The position numbers and the translations under genes were made by a program. Shown piece by piece: positions 32,437-40,091 of a stretch of 42,227 nucleotides of DNA (position 1 is its first letter; every line of letters begins with the position of its first letter). The stretch is taken from positions 1-42,227 of the forward strand of contig CAIOTH010000115.1 of the NCBI GenBank assembly GCA_903861145.1, written 5' to 3'. The notes below the pieces were generated by a model, which did no database searches, was not told the DNA's origin, and saw nothing but the letters and a program-made list of their open reading frames with translations. The DNA is from an uncultured Bacteroidota bacterium (GTDB lineage Bacteria > Bacteroidota > Bacteroidia > Chitinophagales > LD1).

Positions 32437-33102
32437 TTACATAAACCCGCCAAAGCCGCCACCCGATGATTGCCAAAACTGCCAGTCGGAATCGTGGCGG
32501 GTTATGGTGCGGCGCTGGGCGCTGGGCGAAAAATCGGTGGTGTAATTGCCGGGGTTATATTGTATGCCGTAAATACCGGCGCTGTTTATTAGGGTAAACT
32601 CGGGGGCAAATTTATCGTCAACATCCTTGCCATCCTTTTTAAGCTCGAGCATCCAAAATGACCTTACGCCGGTTTTTTCGCGCATGGCGTTTACTTCGGC
32701 GTCGTCGTTAAGCACGTCCATAATGTCGTTTACATAAATGTGCTCAGTACCTTTGGCTTTCATTACTTTAACCAGCGAGTCGGATTTTTGGTTGAGCAAT
32801 TTTGCAAAGGTGGTGTACTCATCGTGATGCATGGCAAAGGCAATATGGAAAGCAGCCGAATTGCGCAACCCGATAGTTTTAAAATATAGCGACATGGCCA
32901 GCAGCGCTACAGCAACAACGCCAAGCCGCCAGCCCCAGGTTACGTTCTTTTTAAACATTACCATAACCAGGCATACCAGGTATAGCAGCACTAAAGCGCC
33001 CATAACGCCCAGTTGCAGGCCCTCGGTTGAGCGGCGGATAAAAAACAAATCGCAGATGCTCATGGCAATGATGGCACCAAATAGCAGGTACACTCTTTTC
33101 AT
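32437..33102 (-). CDS. Three-helix membrane protein with C-terminal soluble domain
   Basis: 221 residues. Membrane helices at about 4-21, 30-50 and 57-76, then a ~140-residue domain beginning LRNSAAFHIAFAMHHDEYTTFAKLLNQ. It contains IYVNDIMDVLNDDAEVNAMREKTGVRSFWMLELKKDG and ends in an aromatic, Gly-rich tail (WQFWQSSGGGFGGFM). No family recognised. It is convergent with the HTH gene across structured repeat copy 2. Confidence 0.65.
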   Translation of the reverse strand: MKRVYLLFGAIIAMSICDLFFIRRSTEGLQLGVMGALVLLYLVCLVMVMFKKNVTWGWRLGVVAVALLAMSLYFKTIGLRNSAAFHIAFAMHHDEYTTFAKLLNQKSDSLVKVMKAKGTEHIYVNDIMDVLNDDAEVNAMREKTGVRSFWMLELKKDGKDVDDKFAPEFTLINSAGIYGIQYNPGNYTTDFSPSAQRRTITRHDSDWQFWQSSGGGFGGFM

Positions 33103-33370
33103 AGCTTATTTATTTGGTTATAATATTACAATAATATTTTCAAAATTATTGCGTGGTATTGCGTAAAAATTACCAGTGCTGCCCCGCCTGCTACGGGCTT
33201 AGCCCAAGGGCAATTTAAAGCTTAACGGATGACGCTTGTTTGGCGGCGGGTTGATTATTGTCATGGTTTCGCTGTTAGATACATGCTCTCTTTGGGTTAT
33301 ATTATTTAATGCGAAATTATTTAAATAGTAAGCGGCTTGTTATCACCCAAACACTCATAAATAAATAAGT

Positions 33371-34717
33371 ATGAAAAAAAGCAAAACCAGGTTTTTTGTG
33401 GCAACGCTGTTGCTGGTATTTACCTTCGGGCTATACAACTGCACCCGGCACGACCAGGCTTTAAATGTTGCAGCCCAAAACGGCACGGTGCTTACATCCA
33501 TTAAAACCGCAACCGCACCGGCCTTTGTTGCCGGCGGTGCCAGCTGGAGTGGCGCTAATGCAGCTTTGTGGAAAAACGCACCGGTGCTTAACGTTACGGC
33601 CACCGTGCCCGATGTTGAAGGAACCAATAATGCCTTTAACGGTTTTATTGGCAACAGCACTGCGGTTACCATGCAGTCGATGTATGACGCCAATAACGTT
33701 TACTTTTTGATTTCGTGGAAGGCGGCACAGCCTAATATGGAAAGCTCGCCATGGTTTTTTGACCCGGTTGCCAAACAATGGCTACAAGCCGATGCACAGC
33801 CTACCTATGATGTAAACGGCCAGTTAACCCAACGCGGTTTTGGTACCGATGGATTTATGATGTTGTTTAACATCAACAATTCGTGCGCCGATTTTACCAC
33901 TCAATCGTGCTACGGCGCGTGCCACACCGGTGTACCAACCATGGTTGTTGACCCCGCTACCGGCCTTATAAGCAGCACCACTACCAACGTTATGCGCACC
34001 AATGGCCCCGGCGAAAAACTGGATTGCTGGATGGCCCGCATGTCGAACGTACCGCAAACGGGCCAGCTAATGGATTATTATGTTGACTATAACGGAGGCG
34101 TAACCACCGGTGATGGAATTGAAGCCGACCAAACTATATCCGACGGTGCAAACCCGCCCAACTATTCATCCAACCAAGCAACCAACGGCACCGGTGGCAT
34201 GCCCAACATACAAACCTTAACCATAACCGGCACCAGCCAAACCGAGGATGTACCACTTTGGGTAAAACCGGCAGGTTCAACCTATACCAATGCAGCCCTG
34301 CTACCAAGCGATACCACCGGCGCGGCACTATTGGTTATAGCGGTTGATGCAAATGGTGTGCTAACCCTAAAAGGCGGCACCACCCTAAACCCTAACACCA
34401 ACACCACTTACCAAAGCGTAGGCACCGGTATTGGCAATAACGACCAAACCAGTTGGATACCGGGCCAGATTGTAGCGCCCTTTACCGGTGGCGAAGGTGA
34501 TGTAACCGCTAATGCATATTGGACCGGCAGCGGCTGGCAAATGATGCTTAAGCGCCCCTTAAAAACCGCCGATGTTTTAGAGCAGGACGTAGATTTTTCG
34601 AAGCTGGATAAAGTGCAGTTTGGTGTTGCGGTAATGTTTACTGCACCGGGTTCAATTAACGCAGCCGATAACCAGCATGCTGTGGCACCGGGGTTAACGT
34701 TAACATTCCAAAAGTAA
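33371..34717 (+). CDS. Ethylbenzene-dehydrogenase-like haem lipoprotein
   Basis: 448 residues with a lipoprotein signal (LLVFTFGLYNC-TRHD). The fold landmarks of the EB_dh/DMSO-reductase haem-binding subunit are present: WSGANAALWKNAPVLNV near the start, MYDANNVYFLISWK, and the late MLKRPLKTADVLEQDVDFSKLDKVQFGVAVMF. A haem c site C180-YGA-C184-H185 has three residues between the Cys, a CX3CH form that I recall in this family but which differs from the usual CxxCH. A periplasmic or surface electron-transfer role is likely. No catalytic molybdenum subunit is next to it. A strong terminator follows. Confidence 0.82.
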   Translation: MKKSKTRFFVATLLLVFTFGLYNCTRHDQALNVAAQNGTVLTSIKTATAPAFVAGGASWSGANAALWKNAPVLNVTATVPDVEGTNNAFNGFIGNSTAVTMQSMYDANNVYFLISWKAAQPNMESSPWFFDPVAKQWLQADAQPTYDVNGQLTQRGFGTDGFMMLFNINNSCADFTTQSCYGACHTGVPTMVVDPATGLISSTTTNVMRTNGPGEKLDCWMARMSNVPQTGQLMDYYVDYNGGVTTGDGIEADQTISDGANPPNYSSNQATNGTGGMPNIQTLTITGTSQTEDVPLWVKPAGSTYTNAALLPSDTTGAALLVIAVDANGVLTLKGGTTLNPNTNTTYQSVGTGIGNNDQTSWIPGQIVAPFTGGEGDVTANAYWTGSGWQMMLKRPLKTADVLEQDVDFSKLDKVQFGVAVMFTAPGSINAADNQHAVAPGLTLTFQK

Positions 34718-34724
34718 GAGGCAT

Positions 34725-34762
34725 AAAAAACGCCGGTTATTGATATAGCCGGCGTTTTTTTT
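34725..34762 (+). terminator. Rho-independent terminator after the EB_dh-like gene
   Basis: CGCCGGTTAT (34731-34740) pairs with ATAGCCGGCG (34745-34754) with one G-T wobble, loop TGAT, followed by eight T; the A run before it allows action on both strands. Confidence 0.92.
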
Positions 34763-34881
34763 AAAATTCCGGATTAGCTTATAATATCAACTTGCCGGTG
34801 CCGGTGTTATCACCAGCAACAAAATGCAATGACGGGGTGCATTAAAAAGGATGTTGGTGATAACACCAGCATCGGCGCACA

Positions 34882-34905
34882 GTGGTGGGCGAGGACGCCA
34901 ACCAC
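34882..34905. repeat. REP-like palindrome, copy C
   Basis: GTGGTGGGCG (34882-34891), loop AGGA, CGCCAACCAC (34896-34905). Arms are the same as in copy B. Confidence 0.7.
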
Positions 34906-34988
34906 GTGGGGAATTAACGCCAACACATTAACCCCATCAGTAACTATCGCGGTGATAAACTATGAATTGAAATTATCCGCCTTTGACT

Positions 34989-35186
34989 TTAATGAACCGT
35001 ACAAACAGCACCGCTTGATTGGCCATCGCTATTGCAAACCTGTTGAGCCTTGGCCTGCGAATAATAATACAGCTGAATGGTAAATGTAGACATACCATCT
35101 GAGCAGGTACAAGTATATTCCTTTTGACAAGAGGATAAAAAAGACATACATATTATGAATGAGATTGAGTATAGTAATTTTTTCAT
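34989..35186 (-). CDS. Small Cys-containing lipoprotein
   Basis: 65 residues: lipoprotein signal KKLLYSISFIICMSFLSSC-QKE, then a short mature part with five Cys after the lipid-anchor Cys (YTCTCSDGMSTF, QQVCNSDG, GAVCTVH). It resembles the many tiny Cys-rich lipoproteins of Bacteroidota. The leader TTAAAACCATACGTTATGAAAAA is nearly the same as that of the short frame at 38949-39017. An 18-bp motif shared with the lipoprotein pair at 37801 lies 59 bases upstream. Confidence 0.7.
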   Translation of the reverse strand: MKKLLYSISFIICMSFLSSCQKEYTCTCSDGMSTFTIQLYYYSQAKAQQVCNSDGQSSGAVCTVH

Positions 35187-35244
35187 AACGTATGGTTTTA
35201 GTTATATGATAAGGGAAAGATAGGGAAAAATATATTAACGTGTA

Positions 35245-35262
35245 AATGTGTGAATGATGTAA
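35245..35262. repeat. 18-bp motif AATGTGTGAATGATGTAA, copy 1
   Basis: Same as 38004-38021; 37692-37709 differs by one base. All three lie just upstream of tiny lipoprotein genes, although here the gene is on the other strand. Confidence 0.55.
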
Positions 35263-35336
35263 CACTTTGGGGGAATTATGTAATGCTTGGCGGTGTTAAT
35301 GCCCACATCTTTATCACTGCTAAAATATAACCCACT

Positions 35337-35537
35337 ATGGATAATGCAACTAAACCAATATTACTATTTACAATAGCCATTACTAAACCCAGCAAAAGCT
35401 GTTATTGGTGTGGCCAGCCCTTAAAGGAATGTGATACCTGCGGAGGAAACGGCTTTACTAATGATTCAACCTGTAAACTCTGCAACGGTAATGGAAGGCT
35501 TTGCCCCACGCATAACGGCGATTGGCCCGGTAACTAA
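35337..35537 (+). CDS. Small zinc-ribbon protein (DnaJ-type Cys repeats)
   Basis: 66 residues with four CxxC-like pairs: CYWCGQPL, CDTCGGNGF, CKLCNGNGR and a final LCPTHNG. The CxxCxGxG form is that of the DnaJ zinc-finger domain; two zinc ions could be bound. The first ~20 residues are hydrophobic (ILLFTIAITKP). No J-domain is present, so it is not a chaperone by itself. Function unknown; it may bind RNA or unfolded protein. Confidence 0.6.
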   Translation: MDNATKPILLFTIAITKPSKSCYWCGQPLKECDTCGGNGFTNDSTCKLCNGNGRLCPTHNGDWPGN

Positions 35538-35755
35538 TTTATTTGCAGTCAAAACAGCTCTATTAAATGCAGTTGCGCCGGCTGCTCCTCCTTATATGTA
35601 CAAAAAATATCTTCCTAACTAAAAAACATATTACCTGTTAAATACAATGAAACCAGTAGCGAAAACTTAAGCGGTATACCTGAACTTAAGGATTATGGTA
35701 CATGAACAACAGTAAATTGAACGCGGCCTTAAACAACAAGAAAATACTAAGCTTT

Positions 35756-35974
35756 ATGAAAACTGAAAATGAACTAAATGCAGATATTTTGAAAATTACG
35801 ATGGACATAAAACAGGATTTTCCGGAGTTAGTGAAATACTTAAACGAAATGCCTGTTACCATTCCCAATGCCAACAGCGCCGAGATAAATACGAAGGCAT
35901 TAGCCGACTACTACGATTCGTTAAATGTTTTAGTTAAGGATTATGCATTGAGCCACAAACACGAGGGGAAGTAA
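35756..35974 (+). CDS. Small acidic helical protein of unknown function
   Basis: 72 residues from the ATG at 35756 (KTENELNADILKITMDIKQDFPELVKYLNEMPVTIP); an upstream ATG at 35702 adds 18 less conserved-looking residues. I recall similar short proteins with the EMPVTIP motif in Sphingobacteriales, function unknown. The stop codon lies six bases before the start of the next gene, so the two are translationally linked. Confidence 0.65.
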   Translation: MKTENELNADILKITMDIKQDFPELVKYLNEMPVTIPNANSAEINTKALADYYDSLNVLVKDYALSHKHEGK

Positions 35975-35980
35975 AATGGT

Positions 35981-36514
35981 ATGGAGGATATGAAGAGCCT
36001 GGAGTTTCTTGCCTCTAACTCCAAAGAGATTATTGAGAAGCAGGTAGATTCGTACCGGCAGCAACACTCGTATGCCGGCACCATCATCGGTGTTACAGTT
36101 TTGTTTATACCTTTTTTTCTAAACAGCCTTGATGGCACCTTTCAGATAACACAATACATTTCGATTGTGCCCATAGTTCTTTTTATAGTGGCCATGCTAT
36201 TACTGCTCAGCATATTCCGAACAAAACCTCTCGACCAGGCTTTCAGTGTATCTAAATACCGCGATTTTTTGAACAAAACATATAAAGATATACTGCTAAA
36301 CGAAATTGAAGCAAATGTACGTTCTTACAATAAAAATATTTCGGTAACCGAAAAAGGAAACAAACGATATACCCTTGGCGTGAGCCTCATTACCATAGCG
36401 CTACTTATTTCAATAGTACTGCTTTTGTCAAACCAGTTTTTTAAACTAGAAAAAGCGCCTACAAAAGTACAGGTGGTAAATACAATTGAAACATTAGGAC
36501 AAAACCATAAATAA
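35981..36514 (+). CDS. Three-helix membrane protein
   Basis: 177 residues. A cytoplasmic helical start (MKSLEFLASNSKEIIEKQVDSYRQQHS) leads to membrane helices at about 31-48 and 59-82. A ~50-residue charged loop (YRDFLNKTYKDILLNEIEANVRSYNKNISVTEKGNKRY) follows, then a third helix at about 132-152. No family recognised; the layout recalls small membrane partners in Bacteroidota defence or stress operons, without specific evidence. It is in an operon with the preceding 72-residue gene. Confidence 0.65.
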   Translation: MEDMKSLEFLASNSKEIIEKQVDSYRQQHSYAGTIIGVTVLFIPFFLNSLDGTFQITQYISIVPIVLFIVAMLLLLSIFRTKPLDQAFSVSKYRDFLNKTYKDILLNEIEANVRSYNKNISVTEKGNKRYTLGVSLITIALLISIVLLLSNQFFKLEKAPTKVQVVNTIETLGQNHK

Positions 36515-36564
36515 AACAGCCATGATAAGAATACAAATTATTAACGCCCATTAAAGTTGGCGCA

Positions 36565-37620
36565 ATGGAAGTTGAGAACCGGATTGTTATGGCACCTATG
36601 ACCCGGTGCAGGGCAATAGGCAATATACCTAACAGCCTTATGGCAGAATATTACGGGCAACGGGCTGATGCAGGATTGATTATAACCGAGGGCACCTCAC
36701 CATCGCCCAATGGTTTAGGCTATGCGCGCATACCGGGTATTTTTAATAAGGAGCAGGTTGAGGGTTGGAAAATAACAACCGAGAAAGTGCACATACATGG
36801 CGGAAAAATATTTGTGCAGCTAATGCATACCGGCCGCATAAGCCACCCGCTGAATATGCCTGAGGGTGCGCGGATAATAGCCCCTTCGGCCGTAAAGGCA
36901 GCCGGCCAAATGTGGACGGACCAAAAAATGTTGCAGGACTTTGTTGTACCCGAAGCCATGACACCGGAGGATATATTAAGCACCAAGGCAGAATATGTTG
37001 CTGCCGCTAAAAACGCGCGCGAGGCAGGATTTGATGGTGTAGAATTACACGGCGCCAATGGTTATTTGTTGGAGCAATTTCTATCGCCGGTAAGTAATAT
37101 ACGTACCGATAATTATGGAGGTAGCATTGAAAACCGTTGCCGCTTTGTTATTGAAGTTGCAAAAGCAGTTGCCGCCGAAATTGGTGAAGGAAGAACAGGT
37201 ATCCGCCTATCGCCCTACGGTGTAGCCAGCGATATGCCCCCCTACCCCGAAATTGACGCCACGTACGATTACCTTTCAACACAACTTAATAGCCTTGGTA
37301 TTGCGCATATACATCTTGTTGATCACTCGTCTATGGGGGCGCCGGTGGTGCCTTTGCAAATTAAGCAACTGATAAGGAAGAATTTTAAAAATACTATAGT
37401 GCAGTGTGGTGGCTATGATAAAGAGAAAGCCGAGCGTGATATTGATAGTGGTTTATGTAACCTGGTGGCTTTTGCGCGCCCGTTTATTTGCAATCCCGAT
37501 TTGGTTGAAAGGTTTAAAATGAACTGGCCACTTTCCACGGCGCTTAAAATGGATTTGTTTTATACAGCCGATAAAAAGGGATATACCGATTATCCGATCT
37601 ACGAAAGCGTACCGGCGTAA
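36565..37620 (+). CDS. Old Yellow Enzyme-family alkene reductase, apparent N-terminal frameshift
   Basis: 351 residues from the ATG at 36565. It has the OYE core: RIVMAPMTRCRA, VQLMHTGRISHP, the FMN/substrate motif ELHGANGYLLEQFL (H162, N165) and RTDNYGGSIENRCRF. These FMN enzymes reduce activated C=C bonds using NAD(P)H. The usual N-terminal strand is encoded upstream in the same frame from 36529 (E-Y-K-L-L-T-P-I-K-V-G-A before this Met), but a TAA at 36526 blocks it. An ATG at 36522 lies one frame away; removing one A would give M-I-E-Y-K-L-L-T-P. So the gene either starts internally and is shortened, or carries a one-base frameshift or sequencing error. Confidence 0.9.
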   Translation: MEVENRIVMAPMTRCRAIGNIPNSLMAEYYGQRADAGLIITEGTSPSPNGLGYARIPGIFNKEQVEGWKITTEKVHIHGGKIFVQLMHTGRISHPLNMPEGARIIAPSAVKAAGQMWTDQKMLQDFVVPEAMTPEDILSTKAEYVAAAKNAREAGFDGVELHGANGYLLEQFLSPVSNIRTDNYGGSIENRCRFVIEVAKAVAAEIGEGRTGIRLSPYGVASDMPPYPEIDATYDYLSTQLNSLGIAHIHLVDHSSMGAPVVPLQIKQLIRKNFKNTIVQCGGYDKEKAERDIDSGLCNLVAFARPFICNPDLVERFKMNWPLSTALKMDLFYTADKKGYTDYPIYESVPA

Positions 37621-37691
37621 AGTAACATTAATTTATAGCCGGTTACAGCAATGGCCGGCAACTTGTGCAATTAGCCCGGAAACACACCGGC

Positions 37692-37709
37692 AATGTGTGA
37701 ATGATATAA
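37692..37709 (+). repeat. 18-bp motif AATGTGTGAATGATRTAA, copy 2
   Basis: Differs from copies 1 and 3 at one base (A for G). Marks the upstream end of the duplication unit around the first lipoprotein. Confidence 0.55.
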
Positions 37710-37752
37710 CCAATAGCCCGAATTATATAACGGTAAGGCCCCATAGCTGCAC

Positions 37753-37760
37753 CAGCTTTG
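37753..37760 (+). promoter_or_regulatory. Candidate -7 element CAGCTTTG, first lipoprotein copy
   Basis: Aligns with TACCTTTG at 38065 at the same distance from the start codon, so the promoter was duplicated with the gene. The TTTG half of TAnnTTTG is kept. Confidence 0.4.
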
Positions 37761-37800
37761 TACTGTAATAATAATTCAGTCATTTTTAAAATTATACGGT

Positions 37801-37995
37801 ATGAAAAAGGTAATATTTATATTAATAGCAGGTGCTTTTTTAAGCACATCATTAATTTCCTGCAGCAAAAAATGCGGGCATTGCGATCTTAATGGTTCAT
37901 CGGGCCCTAATTATTGTTCGGCCGATAACCACGCGGTTTATGACGCAGCAGTATCATCATGCGGTACCGGCGGCGGAACCTGGGTTGATAAGTAA
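37801..37995 (+). CDS. Tiny Cys-rich lipoprotein (tandem copy 1)
   Basis: 64 residues: lipoprotein signal KKVIFILIAGAFLSTSLISC-SKK, mature part with CGHCDLNGSSGPNYC and a late Cys in VSSCGTGGG. It is ~80% identical to the next gene. CxxC followed by further Cys could bind metal or form disulphides. The pair arose by tandem duplication of about 310 bp including promoter. Confidence 0.8.
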   Translation: MKKVIFILIAGAFLSTSLISCSKKCGHCDLNGSSGPNYCSADNHAVYDAAVSSCGTGGGTWVDK

Positions 37996-38003
37996 AACAT
38001 GCG

Positions 38004-38021
38004 AATGTGTGAATGATGTAA
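38004..38021 (+). repeat. 18-bp motif AATGTGTGAATGATGTAA, copy 3
   Basis: Identical to copy 1 at 35245. Lies eight bases after the stop of the first lipoprotein and upstream of the second. Confidence 0.55.
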
Positions 38022-38064
38022 ATAATTGCAATAATAGTGTAACGCCAACGGGCGTTGCCTGCCC

Positions 38065-38072
38065 TACCTTTG
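38065..38072 (+). promoter_or_regulatory. -7 element TACCTTTG of the second lipoprotein
   Basis: Exact match to the Bacteroidota consensus TAnnTTTG, 41 bases before the ATG at 38114. A TTG lies near 38055, closer than the usual -33 spacing. Confidence 0.55.
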
Positions 38073-38113
38073 TATCACAATACAAATTCAATCATTTAAA
38101 AAATTTACACAGT

Positions 38114-38308
38114 ATGAAAAAGGTAATATTTATCTTAGTAGCAGGCGCTTTTTTAAGCACGTCATTAATGTCGTGCGCCAAAAAATGCGGCCATTGCAAC
38201 ACTAATGGCACATCGGGTCCTAATTATTGTTCAGCCGATAACAAAGTTGTTTATGATGCAGCTGTATCATCATGCGCTACCGGTGGTGGAACATGGGTGA
38301 ATGAGTAA
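38114..38308 (+). CDS. Tiny Cys-rich lipoprotein (tandem copy 2)
   Basis: 64 residues: signal KKVIFILVAGAFLSTSLMSC-AKK and mature part CGHCNTNGTSGPNYC, then VSSCATGGGTW. The start at 38114 is chosen by alignment with copy 1; a longer frame from 37892 only reads through copy 1 in another frame. Changes between the copies are mostly conservative (DLNGSS/NTNGTS, NHA/NKV), suggesting both are under selection. Confidence 0.8.
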   Translation: MKKVIFILVAGAFLSTSLMSCAKKCGHCNTNGTSGPNYCSADNKVVYDAAVSSCATGGGTWVNE

Positions 38309-38327
38309 CCAGGGAAATATAAATTTA

Positions 38328-38374
38328 GAATAGGTGTGGCCGAAGCGTTGTTGAACGTTAGGCCACACCTATTC
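38328..38374. terminator. Bidirectional terminator-like hairpin
   Basis: Perfect 14-bp stem GAATAGGTGTGGCC/GGCCACACCTATTC (38328-38341 and 38361-38374) with an inner CGTT/AACG stem. TTTT follows on the + strand. It lies between convergent lipoprotein genes. Confidence 0.8.
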
Positions 38375-38411
38375 TTTTGGGATATTATATCGCAGTTGGT
38401 AGCAGTAATTT

Positions 38412-38834
38412 TTAATGATTCTTTGTACCCTGTAAATTTGTATAAGTGCAACTTCTGGGGTCTATGCACCAATATGAGGTAAAATATACCGAATCATTAA
38501 ATGGCTTTGGGAAAGTAAGATAGGCATAATAGGTGCTTCCCGTGTTATCAAACTCGTAATTCACGGAGTCCGTCCCTGAATAATAATAATAAGTAACTCC
38601 CCGATATACCAATGCATTTGTCCCACCACTTAGAATAGTATCATTCCGGTCAAAATGTTCTGTTGGTCCACCGGGAGGCGTTCTAGTTCCAATCACATGA
38701 TAGGTGCCTACGAAAGTGTCAATGAAACTTAGCACCGGTGCGTTTGACTTTGAAGCAGGTTCCTTCTTGCAGCTATACATAAATAAAAGCATCAGAAAAA
38801 GCACCGGTAAATATATTCGGAAGTATTTGTTCAT
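38412..38834 (-). CDS. Small lipoprotein, GTYHV family (paralogue 2)
   Basis: 140 residues from the ATG at 38834, chosen by alignment with the paralogue at 25806 (NKYFRI against KKYFRI) and because it begins the signal (LFLMLLFMYSC-KKEP). The mature domain has FVGTYHVIGTRTPPGG, NDTILSGGTNALVYRG and FNDSVYFTSYWC. Two Cys near the end (WCIDPRSC) may pair. Function unknown. Confidence 0.75.
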   Translation of the reverse strand: MNKYFRIYLPVLFLMLLFMYSCKKEPASKSNAPVLSFIDTFVGTYHVIGTRTPPGGPTEHFDRNDTILSGGTNALVYRGVTYYYYSGTDSVNYEFDNTGSTYYAYLTFPKPFNDSVYFTSYWCIDPRSCTYTNLQGTKNH

Positions 38835-38948
38835 CTCCAGGTATTGGCAATATTGGTAACACACAATATACAAAAAATAATCATTTCTTTTATTTAGGTG
38901 TCTTGATGGTGGTAACACCAACATCGGCGACCTGGTTTTCGTAGTGAC

Positions 38949-39017
38949 TTAGCACATTATCATTTGCGCGCCTAGTAATACTGCTGCCCAAAAAAGGATG
39001 GTGATGATGTTTTTCAT
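38949..39017 (-). CDS. Possible 22-residue peptide sharing a leader with a lipoprotein gene
   Basis: The frame encodes MKNIITILFWAAVLLGA followed by QMIMC and a stop: a signal-like peptide. Its leader AAAACCAAACGTTATGAAAAA matches that of the lipoprotein at 34989 (AAAACCATACGTTATGAAAAA) at all but one base, which suggests real transcription and translation. It may be a leader peptide or the start of a decayed lipoprotein. Confidence 0.4.
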   Translation of the reverse strand: MKNIITILFWAAVLLGAQMIMC

Positions 39018-39070
39018 AACGTTTGGTTTTTACTGTTTTTACAATGGTTGAATTGCTTTGTAAGAATGGA

Positions 39071-39280
39071 TTAGAACCTGCCGTATAAAATGTTGGTGGT
39101 AACGGTAGGGGTTGCGGCTTTATCTTTTTCGTCGCTTAGCTTAACGCGGCTGGCTTTGCCGGTTTGTGCTTTGTGGGCGGCGTGTTTAAAGTAATCGCGC
39201 TTTACAAGTTGTGCCGATGTTGTTGCATTTGCGTTTAGAAGTGATACCGTTAGGATGATTGCTGTTACGATTGTTTTCAT
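39071..39280 (-). CDS. Small secreted basic protein
   Basis: 69 residues from the ATG at 39280, chosen for its signal peptide (KTIVTAIILTVSLLNANATTSAQ); upstream codons in the same frame read through the promoter. The mature part is basic and short (LVKRDYFKHAAHKAQTGKASRVKLSDEKDKAATPTVTTNILYGRF). No family recognised. A CACCTTTGTATC -7-like element lies 24 bases upstream. Confidence 0.6.
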   Translation of the reverse strand: MKTIVTAIILTVSLLNANATTSAQLVKRDYFKHAAHKAQTGKASRVKLSDEKDKAATPTVTTNILYGRF

Positions 39281-39303
39281 GGTGCTTTTTTGTTTTGATG
39301 ATA

Positions 39304-39311
39304 CAAAGGTG
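39304..39311 (-). promoter_or_regulatory. Candidate -7 element CACCTTTG
   Basis: Minus-strand GCACCTTTGTATC, one base from TAnnTTTG and nearly the same as TACCTTTGTATC at 38065. It lies 24 bases before the ATG at 39280. Confidence 0.45.
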
Positions 39312-39384
39312 CACCGCCGGCAAAGCAATTACCAGCCACATGTAACAAACGGCGGGTTTGGTGTAATGAACGGGGTATTGGGGG

Positions 39385-39408
39385 GTGTTAATGTGTTAAT
39401 GTGAGGTT
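39385..39408. repeat. Octamer repeat array (GTGTTAAT)
   Basis: GTGTTAAT, GTGTTAAT, GTGAGGTT in phase; the same octamer family as 29843-29914. Confidence 0.5.
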
Positions 39409-39477
39409 CGCAGCATTTGAAGTGTGGTTGGCGCCGCGGACCACCTGTATTTGCCTCGTGCATTGGTTGGCCCGTTT

Positions 39478-39499
39478 CGGTTGGCGGGGACGCCAACCG
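39478..39499. repeat. REP-like palindrome, copy D
   Basis: Perfect CGGTTGGCG (39478-39486), loop GGGA, CGCCAACCG (39491-39499). Confidence 0.75.
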
Positions 39500-39623
39500 A
39501 GAGAGAAGCTGCAGAGGTGGAGAAAAGTATTGGTGTGGCAAGTAGTTAGATAAAAAGATTGGTGCGGGAATAGGTTTTTGTGTCGTAAGGAATAATGCAA
39601 ACGGCAGCTTCGCAACCCTCTAA

Positions 39624-39638
39624 CTCCCCAAAGGGGAG
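39624..39638. repeat. CTCCCC-AAA-GGGGAG hairpin
   Basis: Six-base-pair G/C-rich stem with AAA loop. The text around it (CTCCTT, AAAGAGGGGA) continues the purine/pyrimidine symmetry to 39709. Confidence 0.5.
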
Positions 39639-40041
39639 AACCGCTGCGCAGTAATACTAACAGCCGACCACCTCGGCCTTTGGCCACTCCTCCTTAAAAA
39701 AAAGAGGGGATTTAATACAAACAGCAGGGCTACTTATGCCCACCCTGCCTATAAGTTGTGGCACCGGTGAGGGGTTTAGTAGGTATATTTGGTAGGAGTG
39801 TGAGTTTCGAGTTTTTGGTTTCTAGTTGGGGTTTGATGGTAGTATGGTGAAAAAGTAGACAAAGGGTCGACACTTTTCAATTTTGGGTTTTGAGTTTTAG
39901 ATGTGTAAAACGGTGTTTTATGTTGTAATTAAACGGTATATGTATTGATATGGGTTAAGCCATTTATTTTGAGGTGGTTGTAAAAAACAGGAGTGAAAAA
40001 AGTGAACAAAAGTAGACCAAATTTATTGGGAGGGTGCGTTT

Positions 40042-40082
40042 GAAAAACTCCCCAAAACTCCCCAAAAGTTCCCAAATGAAAT
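40042..40082 (+). repeat. CTCCCCAAAA repeat, copy 2
   Basis: Two units of ACTCCCCAAA followed by AGTTCCCAAATGAAAT; corresponds to 26512-26539, which has one unit fewer. Precedes structured repeat copy 3. Confidence 0.55.
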
Positions 40083-40091
40083 GGCGGTAAA

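Noticed and set aside
34829-35083. 84-residue + strand frame
   Set aside because: It covers REP-like copy C and overlaps the convincing lipoprotein at 34989 on the other strand.
35431-35622. 63-residue frame overlapping the zinc-ribbon protein
   Set aside because: Another frame of the CxxC-rich gene; its translation lacks the clear Cys pattern.
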